A DNA stretch of 8,549 nt, taken from Nitriliruptorales bacterium (GTDB taxonomy: Bacteria > Actinomycetota > Nitriliruptoria > Euzebyales > Egibacteraceae). The notes under the pieces are model-generated. The model saw only the letters and a program-made list of their open reading frames with translations. It was not told the origin of the DNA and did not search any database. Position numbers and translations under genes: made by a program. Positions 1 through 7,382 of this stretch are shown one piece after another; positions within the stretch are counted from its first letter, which is position 1, and each line of letters begins with the position of its first letter. Where the stretch lies: positions 1 to 8,549 of the forward strand of contig SKPY01000444.1 in assembly GCA_007119305.1 (NCBI GenBank), in the 5' to 3' direction.

Positions 1-3437
<3,437 letters not shown>

Positions 3438-3440
<3 letters not shown>

Positions 3441-3454
3441 GGGCTACTCCTCCC
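3438..3454 (-). promoter_or_regulatory. Strong Shine-Dalgarno site setting a TTG start for rpoB
   Basis: On the minus strand GGGAGGAG (3454-3447) is followed by the 6-base spacer TAGCCC and TTG (3440-3438). The TAG in that spacer is in frame with rpoB, so translation cannot begin further upstream. The near-perfect Shine-Dalgarno match and spacing favour TTG over the GTG five codons downstream at 3425, which has no comparable site. Confidence 0.75.
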
Positions 3455-3488
3455 ACAGCGGTGTGGCCGAGATCCGGTCCTGCCACAC
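3453..3488 (-). promoter_or_regulatory. Two mutually exclusive hairpins at the rpoB ribosome binding site
   Basis: In the rpoB leader, GTGTGGC (3488-3482) pairs perfectly with GCCACAC (3467-3461), a 7-bp stem. The 3' arm of that stem overlaps CCACA (3466-3462), which can instead pair with TGTGG (3457-3453) around a 4-base loop. The second hairpin uses the first two G of the Shine-Dalgarno sequence, so the two folds compete and one of them partly hides the ribosome binding site. The pairings are visible in the sequence; a regulatory role is inference. Confidence 0.4.
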
Positions 3489-3513
3489 GTCAGGCCCGGA
3501 AGCGAGATCCACG

Positions 3514-3540
3514 GCCGGCGCCGGGCGGGCACCAGCCGGC
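3514..3540 (-). repeat. GC-rich inverted repeat in the rpoB leader
   Basis: GCCGGC occurs at 3514-3519 and 3535-3540. It is self-complementary, so the two copies can form a 6-bp stem with a 15-base loop in the rpoB leader RNA. It adds to the structured nature of the leader. No protein or RNA family is recognised. Confidence 0.3.
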
Positions 3541-3554
3541 ACAGCGTTACGGTA

Positions 3555-3571
3555 TGACGGAAATGACGGAA
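3555..3571. repeat. Tandem TGACGGAA repeat in the rplL-rpoB gap
   Basis: TGACGGAA is present at 3555-3562 and again at 3564-3571, one base apart (9-base period). On the coding strand it reads TTCCGTCA twice, followed by a third, partial copy (ACCGTAA). Short phased repeats of this kind can be binding sites for a regulator, but no known operator is recognised and chance is possible. Confidence 0.3.
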
Positions 3572-3614
3572 CCCGCACAGGGGGCGGTCGCGAACGTCGA
3601 TGGCAGCACGAAAG

Positions 3615-3641
3615 AGCAGTGTAGCGCGCGGCTCCACTGCT
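3615..3641. repeat. Inverted repeat AGCAGTG-N13-CACTGCT overlapping a -10-like hexamer
   Basis: AGCAGTG (3615-3621) and CACTGCT (3635-3641) are exact inverted 7-mers separated by 13 bases. On the minus strand one arm contains TACACT (3623-3618), a plausible sigma-70 type -10 element, but the region 17 bases upstream (TGGTAA) is a poor -35. The symmetry suggests either an operator over a weak rpoB promoter or an RNA hairpin in the leader. Function is inferred only from position, about 180 bases before the rpoB start. Confidence 0.35.
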
Positions 3642-3708
3642 TACCAGGCGTCAGTTCAGCCCGAACGCTCGTCGGCACGCAACTCCTCGGGCGCAGTTCT
3701 CACACGCA

Positions 3709-3737
3709 AGCGTGACACGGGGCCATGCGGACGTCAA
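3709..3737 (-). promoter_or_regulatory. Candidate rpoB promoter
   Basis: TTGACG (3737-3732), a 5/6 match to the sigma-70 -35 consensus, lies just after the rplL-distal hairpin. The hexamer 17 bases downstream is CACGCT (3714-3709), which keeps only the conserved A2 and T6 of the -10. The same TTGACG hexamer serves the much better candidate promoter before rplJ. An imperfect palindrome, CACGC-AA-GCGTG on the plus strand (3703-3714), overlaps the -10 position and could be an operator. The weak -10 keeps confidence low. Confidence 0.3.
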
Positions 3738-3768
3738 GGGCGGCGGGTGGGCGGGCTGCCCGCCGCCC
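3738..3768 (-). terminator. Strong hairpin after rplL without U-tract (possible attenuator or processing site)
   Basis: Six bases after the rplL stop, GGGCGGCGGG (3768-3759) pairs perfectly with CCCGCCGCCC (3747-3738), a 10-bp all-GC stem with an 11-base loop. No T-run follows, so it is not a canonical intrinsic terminator. In E. coli the rplL-rpoB gap is known to hold a partial terminator and an RNase III site; this hairpin sits where such an element would adjust the ratio of ribosomal protein to polymerase mRNA. It may equally protect the 3' end of processed rplJL mRNA. Confidence 0.5.
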
Positions 3769-3774
3769 CTACCC

Positions 3775-4158
3775 CTACTTGAGCTCGACGGTGCCGCCGG
3801 CGCCCTCGAGCGCCTCCTTGGCCTTCTCCGCCGTCTCCTTGTCGACCCCCTCGAGGACGGGCTTCGGCGCACCGTCGACGAGCTCCTTGGCCTCCTTCAG
3901 GCCGAGGCTCGTGAGGCCACGGACCTCCTTGATGACCTGGATCTTCTTCTCGCCGGGGGAGGCGAGGACGACGTCGAAGGAGGTCTGCTCCTCCTCCTCG
4001 GCTGCCTCCGCGCCCGGGGCGGCTGCCGCGGCGACGGCGACCGGAGCGGCCGCGGTCACGTCGAACTCCTCCTCGAACTTCTTCACGAACTCGCTGAGCT
4101 CGAGGAGCGTCATCTCCTTGAACGCGTCGAGCAGCTCCTCGCTTGACAGCTTCGCCAT
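3775..4158 (-). CDS. rplL: 50S ribosomal protein L7/L12
   Basis: L12 forms the flexible stalk dimers that recruit and stimulate the translational GTPases (EF-Tu, EF-G, IF2). The product is 127 residues, the usual family length. Residues 1-33 are the dimerisation and L10-binding domain; about 34-58 is an Ala/Pro hinge ending in an acidic run (EAAEEEEQ); residues 59-127 are the globular factor-binding domain with QVIKEVRGLTSLGLKEAKEL and the terminal GGTVELK. ATG is preceded by GAGGAGAA about ten bases upstream. The gene starts 32 bases after rplJ ends, so the two are co-transcribed and share the L10-type leader. L12 is needed in excess over L10, which is normally achieved by stronger translation; nothing odd is visible. 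Confidence 0.98.
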   Translation of the reverse strand: MAKLSSEELLDAFKEMTLLELSEFVKKFEEEFDVTAAAPVAVAAAAAPGAEAAEEEEQTSFDVVLASPGEKKIQVIKEVRGLTSLGLKEAKELVDGAPKPVLEGVDKETAEKAKEALEGAGGTVELK

Positions 4159-4190
4159 GGTGTCTGGTTCTCCTCGTGTCGTCCTGCTGG

Positions 4191-4772
4191 CTACGGCGTA
4201 TCGGGGTTGGCTTCCTGCTCGGTCGCAGGAGCGTCTGACGGCGGGCTCTCGCCGCCCTCCTCGCGCTTGGCCTGGTAGGCGCCGAACAGGCGCGCGGCCT
4301 TGTCGAGGCTGGCCTGGGCGAGCCTGGCGGGCTGGGCGAGCACGGCCTCGAACAGGCCGGCGAGCTGGCTCAACAGCTCCTCGCGCGAGGCGAGGTCGGC
4401 CAGCTTGAGGGTGTCCTCGGCCGACAGCACCCGGCCCTCGAAGAGGGCCCCCTTCACGATCAGCTCGGGGTGCTCCCTGGAGAAGCTGCGGAGCACCTTC
4501 GCGGCCGCGACGGGGTCCTCGCCGCAGAACGTGATGGCGGTCGGGCCGGTGAGCAGCTCGTCGGGCAGCTCGAGGCCGGCGTCGTGCGCGGCGCGGCGGG
4601 CCAGGGTGTTCTTGACCACCTTGTACTCCGCACCGTTGTCGCGCAGCCGGGCGCGGAGCTCTGCCAGCTCGGGGACCGTAAGGCCGCGGTACTCGGTGAG
4701 CACGCTCGCCGCGCCCCGCTCGAGGCGCTCGCGCACCTCGGTCACGGCGGCGACCTTCTCGGGGCGTGCCAT
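4191..4772 (-). CDS. rplJ: 50S ribosomal protein L10
   Basis: L10 anchors the L12 dimers to 23S rRNA at the base of the stalk and, complexed with L12, represses its own operon in well-studied bacteria. The product is 193 residues, longer than the 165 of E. coli L10. The N-terminal RNA-binding domain includes the conserved LTEYRGLTVPELAELR (25-40) and EYKVVKNTLARRA (49-61). The C-terminal helix that carries L12 dimers runs from about 130 to 172. A low-complexity acidic tail (about 173-193, rich in E, P and A) extends beyond it. ATG at 4772 has GGAG five bases upstream and gives the family N-terminus; the open frame continues upstream to 4928 but that stretch is the non-coding leader. The gene has its own promoter and attenuator. 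Confidence 0.97.
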   Translation of the reverse strand: MARPEKVAAVTEVRERLERGAASVLTEYRGLTVPELAELRARLRDNGAEYKVVKNTLARRAAHDAGLELPDELLTGPTAITFCGEDPVAAAKVLRSFSREHPELIVKGALFEGRVLSAEDTLKLADLASREELLSQLAGLFEAVLAQPARLAQASLDKAARLFGAYQAKREEGGESPPSDAPATEQEANPDTP

Positions 4773-4948
4773 CGGCTCTCCTTGGCTCGGCGGCGCCGGT
4801 GGCGCCACGGGGCGGGACGGGCGCAAAAAAAACGCCCTCCGCAGACCGGAGGGCACACGGCACACACGTGCACTGGCCTGCGCCGGCGCACGAGAAGCGT
4901 CTCGTGCCTTCGCCGTGCACGCTCGCACGGGCCGGACGGTCTGCGGCT
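4773..4948 (-). ncRNA. Structured rplJL leader, ribosomal protein L10 leader type
   Basis: The predicted transcript start near 4948 opens a leader of about 176 bases. From 5' to 3' it holds: CCGCAGACCG (4946-4937), able to pair with CGGTCTGCGG (4848-4839) inside the terminator; a central domain with CGTGCAC (4921-4915) paired to GTGCACG (4873-4867); an inner hairpin GCACGAGA-CGCT-TCTCGTGC (4907-4888), 8 bp and perfect; then the terminator hairpin and T8. A GGCGCC-ACC-GGCGCC hairpin (4806-4792) lies just before the ribosome binding site. Known L10 leaders bind the L10-L12 complex and drive premature termination. I assign the class from position and architecture, not from a covariance match; the L10-binding motif itself was not recognised. 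Confidence 0.7.
4825..4854 (-). terminator. Intrinsic attenuator terminator upstream of rplJ
   Basis: GCCCTCCG (4854-4847) and CGGAGGGC (4841-4834) form a perfect 8-bp stem with loop GTCTG, followed after one G by eight T (4832-4825). An A/T homopolymer of this length stands out in such GC-rich DNA. It lies 52 bases before the rplJ ATG, inside the leader, so it must be conditional. The upstream 10-mer at 4946-4937 is its perfect antiterminator partner. Confidence 0.85.
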
Positions 4949-4954
4949 CGCCCC

Positions 4955-4983
4955 ACGGTATGCCGCCGGGCCGCGGGCGTCAA
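4955..4983 (-). promoter_or_regulatory. Promoter of the rplJL operon
   Basis: On the minus strand TTGACG (4983-4978) and TACCGT (4960-4955) are separated by exactly 17 bases. The -35 matches the sigma-70 consensus at 5/6; the -10 keeps T1, A2 and T6. A start at A4948, seven bases after the -10, would begin the RNA two bases before the antiterminator strand, which supports the assignment. The -35 begins six bases after the methyltransferase stop codon, so rplJL can be expressed independently of the upstream genes. Confidence 0.7.
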
Positions 4984-4989
4984 CCGCGC

Positions 4990-6018
4990 TCAGCCCGAGA
5001 ACGGGCGCCGCAGCCCGCGGCGCAGCCGCACCGCGGGGTGGGACAGCACCCGGTCGCGGAAGGCGAGCAGGATGCGGACGTGCTCCTCGGCGGACTCGGC
5101 GCGGGCGGAGAGCTGCTCGACCCGCCGCTCCGCGTCCGCGAGCCGCACCTGCAGCTCGGCGACCTGGGCTGCGTGTGTCTCCGCCTCGTCGACGAACGAG
5201 CCGACCAGCACGGTCCGCAGCGCCTCGAAGACCGCCACGTCCAGCGGGGGCTCGTCGGCGCCCGGCAGGACGCCGTCGCGCACCGCCGCGGGCGACGGTC
5301 CGTCCCCGCCGGGCAGCCGGGCCAGGATCGCCTGGCGGTACGCGGGGCTGCGCAGGTCGTCGCGGTAGAACAGCTCGTTGTACCAGGCCTGCAGTCGTTC
5401 GACGGGGTCGTCGCGACCCAGCGCGAGGAGCTCGTGGAACAGCAGCATCATCGGCAGCCAGCGGTCGAGCCGCCCACTGGGGAAGCGCACGACGTCCGCG
5501 CCGGCCTCCAGCAGCGACGCCTCGATCTCCTCGGGTCGCGGGTGGCCGAGCACGAGGTGCTCGGTCAGGGTCTGCACGGTCTCGAAGGTTTCCGTGAACT
5601 TGGCCCGCACGAACGCGAGGAGGGCGGCGTCGGCCTCCGCCACCCCCGCGGTGGCGCACGGTCCGGCGACGAGCACCCAGCCCTGTGCGACCCGGGCCAT
5701 GTCGCGCAGCACGCCTGACCGGAGGCCGGGCTCGACGTGCTCGAGGGTGTCGAGGGCGACGACCAGGTCGAACGTGTCGTCGGCGAACGGCAGGCGCGTG
5801 CCGTCGGCGACGACCAGGTCCGGCGCCGGCTCGTGGGTGCGCGGCACGGCCAGGTCGGCCGCGACCGTCGCGACGCCGGCGCAGAACCCGTCGAGCACCC
5901 CCGGCCCGCCGCCCACGTCGAGGATCGTGCCGGCGCCGACCTGCTCGGCGATCTCCGACGCCAGGCGGTAGCGCCCGTACAGGTCGAACGGCAGGCGCTT
6001 GAGCGAACCGGTTGCCAC
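4990..6018 (-). CDS. Class I SAM-dependent methyltransferase with C-terminal coiled coil
   Basis: Predicted 342-residue cytosolic S-adenosylmethionine methyltransferase of the Methyltransf_11 type; the substrate is unknown. Motif I ILDVGGGPG is at 32-40, the acidic ribose-binding residue probably Asp55 (AADLA), and ADGTRLPFADDTFDLVVALD (71-90) followed by TLEHV matches the downstream core motifs. Residues about 185-235 are aromatic-rich and unassigned. Residues about 275-320 form an Ala/Glu/Arg-rich predicted coiled coil, followed by HPAVRLRRGLRRPF, a basic tail of a kind I associate with surface-polysaccharide methyltransferases. It lies 20 bases after rplA on the same strand, hence probably co-transcribed with rplK-rplA, and just before the rplJ promoter. 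GTG at 6018 is the first start after rplA ends; GTG at 6072, overlapping rplA, is possible. Neither has a clear Shine-Dalgarno. A GCCCG-TTCT-CGGGC hairpin (5006-4993) spans its last codons. Confidence 0.9.
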   Translation of the reverse strand: MATGSLKRLPFDLYGRYRLASEIAEQVGAGTILDVGGGPGVLDGFCAGVATVAADLAVPRTHEPAPDLVVADGTRLPFADDTFDLVVALDTLEHVEPGLRSGVLRDMARVAQGWVLVAGPCATAGVAEADAALLAFVRAKFTETFETVQTLTEHLVLGHPRPEEIEASLLEAGADVVRFPSGRLDRWLPMMLLFHELLALGRDDPVERLQAWYNELFYRDDLRSPAYRQAILARLPGGDGPSPAAVRDGVLPGADEPPLDVAVFEALRTVLVGSFVDEAETHAAQVAELQVRLADAERRVEQLSARAESAEEHVRILLAFRDRVLSHPAVRLRRGLRRPFSG

Positions 6019-6038
6019 GGGCCGGATCGGGTGGCGGC

Positions 6039-6767
6039 CTACGCCGCCGGCTCCGCCTCGGCGTCCTCCCACAGGTCCCGGGTGCGCTGGGGATCGATCC
6101 GGATGCTCGGGCCCTGGGAGGTGGCCAGGTGGATCGACCGCAGATAGCGGCCCTTCGCCGCGGCGGGGCGCTGGCGGTTGAGCTCCTCCATCACCGCCTG
6201 ATAGTTCTCGAGCAGATGCTGTGGGGGAAAGCTCAGCTTGCCGATCACAAGGTGCACGTTGGCCTGGCGGTCGGTGCGGTACTCGACCTTGCCGGCCTTC
6301 AGCTCGCCCACGACCTTGGCGACGTCCATGGTGACCGTGCCGGTCTTCGGGTTCGGCATCAGCCCGCGCGGGCCGAGCACCTTGCCGTACCGGCCGATCT
6401 TGCCCATCTGGTCTGGCGTGGCGACCACGGCGTCGAACCCGAGGTTGCCGGCTTCGATCATCGCGACGATCTCGTCCGAGCCGACGATGTCGGCGCCCGC
6501 GTCGATGGCCTCGGTGGCCTTCGGGCCCTCGGCGAAGACCGCGACGCGAACCTCCCTGCCGGTCCCGTGGGGCAGCACCACCGAACCGCGCACCATCTGG
6601 TCGGCCTTGCGGGGGTCGACCCCGAGCCGCACCGCCAGGTTCAGCGCCGGGTCGTAGGAGACCGCCACCGTCTCCGGCAGCAGCCTGATGGCCTCAACCG
6701 GGCCGTACAGGCGGGTGCTGTCGATCTTCTCAGCCGCCGCCTGGTAGCGCTTGCCTCGCTTTGCCAT
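6039..6767 (-). CDS. rplA: 50S ribosomal protein L1
   Basis: L1 forms the mobile L1 stalk that helps release E-site tRNA, and in E. coli it is the translational repressor of the L11-L1 mRNA. The product is 242 residues, normal for bacteria. Domain I (N- and C-terminal parts) carries the rRNA-binding surface; VLGPRGLMPNPKTGTVT (130-146) is the L1 signature, and GKVEYRTDRQANVHLVIGK (159-177) is the second conserved block. The last residues (WEDAEAEPAA) form a short acidic tail. ATG at 6767 has GGGAGGA six bases upstream. It lies 77 bases after rplK, across two perfect hairpins, and 20 bases before the methyltransferase. Confidence 0.98.
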   Translation of the reverse strand: MAKRGKRYQAAAEKIDSTRLYGPVEAIRLLPETVAVSYDPALNLAVRLGVDPRKADQMVRGSVVLPHGTGREVRVAVFAEGPKATEAIDAGADIVGSDEIVAMIEAGNLGFDAVVATPDQMGKIGRYGKVLGPRGLMPNPKTGTVTMDVAKVVGELKAGKVEYRTDRQANVHLVIGKLSFPPQHLLENYQAVMEELNRQRPAAAKGRYLRSIHLATSQGPSIRIDPQRTRDLWEDAEAEPAA

Positions 6768-6792
6768 GTCAGTTCCTCCCTGTGGTTCCGGC

Positions 6793-6810
6793 GGGCGCCG
6801 GCCGGCGCCC
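6793..6810 (-). repeat. Perfect 18-base palindrome in the rplK-rplA gap
   Basis: GGGCGCCGGCCGGCGCCC is a perfect palindrome. In RNA it would fold as a 7-bp GC stem with a GGCC loop, 13 bases before the rplA Shine-Dalgarno. No T-run follows, so termination is unlikely; it may modulate mRNA stability or the rplK:rplA ratio. Confidence 0.5.
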
Positions 6811-6829
6811 TCCCACGGCTGTGCCTGCT

Positions 6830-6845
6830 GGGGTCAGCGGACCCC
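6830..6845 (-). repeat. Hairpin immediately after the rplK stop
   Basis: GGGGTC (6845-6840), loop CGCT, GACCCC (6835-6830) form a perfect 6-bp stem whose first base is the last base of the rplK stop codon. No T-run follows. It resembles the position of the hairpin after rplL, and the ten bases AAGTAGGGGT over the stop codon are identical at both genes. Confidence 0.45.
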
Positions 6846-7270
6846 TACTTCTCGACGACGAGCCCCATCGACCGGGCGGTCCCCTCGATGATCTTCATCG
6901 CGCCCTCGAGGTCGGTGGCGTTCAGGTCCTCCATCTTCAGCTCGGCGATCTCACGGACCTGCTCGCGGGAGACCGTGCCCACCTTGGTGCGGTTCGGTTC
7001 GCCCGAGCCCGACTCGATGTTGGCGGCCTTCTTCAGCAGCTGCGCTGCCGGCGGCGTCTTGGTGACGAAGGTGAAGGAGCGGTCCTCGAACACCGTGATC
7101 TCCACCGGCACGACGTTGCCGGCCTGCGCCTGGGTCCGCTCGTTGTACGCCTTGCAGAACTCCATGATGTTGACGCCGTGCTGTCCTAGCGCAGGGCCGA
7201 CCGGCGGGGCGGGCGTGGCCTGCCCGGCAGGGATCTGGAGCTTGATGAGCGCCATGACCTTCTTGGCCAT
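6845..7270 (-). CDS. rplK: 50S ribosomal protein L11
   Basis: L11 sits with its 23S rRNA segment in the GTPase-associated centre, affects factor binding and, in many bacteria, stringent-response activation by RelA; it is the thiopeptide (thiostrepton) site. The product is 141 residues, exactly typical. The N-terminal domain has KLQIPAGQATPAPPVGPALG (10-29) with the proline cluster where thiostrepton-resistance changes occur intact; the C-terminal RNA-binding domain includes KVGTVSREQVREIAELKMED (96-115) and ends GTARSMGLVVEK. ATG at 7270 follows AGAGGAAG 12 bases upstream, a rather long spacer. It is probably transcribed with rplA, and perhaps from nusG. Confidence 0.98.
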   Translation of the reverse strand: MAKKVMALIKLQIPAGQATPAPPVGPALGQHGVNIMEFCKAYNERTQAQAGNVVPVEITVFEDRSFTFVTKTPPAAQLLKKAANIESGSGEPNRTKVGTVSREQVREIAELKMEDLNATDLEGAMKIIEGTARSMGLVVEK

Positions 7271-7302
7271 CGTTATGACTCACTTCCTCTAGGTGCTTCA
7301 CA

Positions 7303-7333
7303 AGCCCGTCCGCGTGCCGGACCGGAGCGGGCT
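7303..7333 (-). promoter_or_regulatory. Hairpin in the rplK leader (candidate L1 control site)
   Basis: On the minus strand AGCCCG (7333-7328) pairs with CGGGCT (7308-7303), and after a single unpaired C, TCCG (7326-7323) pairs with CGGA (7312-7309), leaving a 10-base loop. It lies 13 bases upstream of the rplK Shine-Dalgarno. E. coli L1 represses its operon by binding a structured site in this leader. Position fits, but I do not recognise the L1 motif itself. Confidence 0.35.
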
Positions 7334-7341
7334 AACCGTTC

Positions 7342-7382
7342 CTGCCTCGAAGGGCCGCTGCGCGGACCGGGCGCGCAGGCAG
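7342..7382 (-). repeat. Nested stem-loop after nusG
   Basis: Immediately after the nusG stop, CTGCCT (7382-7377) pairs with AGGCAG (7347-7342) and, inside, GCGCG (7376-7372) pairs with CGCGC (7364-7360) around a 7-base loop. No T-run follows. With the hairpin at 7303-7333 it fills most of the 112-base nusG-rplK gap. It could be an mRNA processing or stability element; I see no convincing promoter in this gap. Confidence 0.4.

Noticed and set aside
3771..3780. Identical 10-mer ACCCCTACTT at the ends of rplL (3771-3780) and rplK (6841-6850)
   Set aside because: Both genes happen to end Lys-TAG followed by GGGGT. Ten bases is too short to claim a shared element without comparative data.
4773..4928. 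N-terminal extension of rplJ to 4928
   Set aside because: The frame is open but contains the terminator hairpin and T8, and the added residues do not resemble L10. ATG 4772 has a good ribosome binding site.
4993..5006. GCCCG-TTCT-CGGGC hairpin at the methyltransferase stop as a terminator
   Set aside because: The stem is only 5 bp and no T-run follows, so intrinsic termination is not supported.
4300..5718. Plus-strand frames across rplJ, its leader and the methyltransferase
   Set aside because: They are low-complexity Arg/Ala/Ser frames with no motifs, crossing a non-coding leader and two minus-strand genes.
6019..6072. Methyltransferase start at GTG 6072 overlapping rplA
   Set aside because: The added Gly/Arg-rich residues come from rplA coding sequence in another frame. 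GTG 6018 lies after the rplA stop and close to the first plausible domain residues. Not excluded, only less likely.
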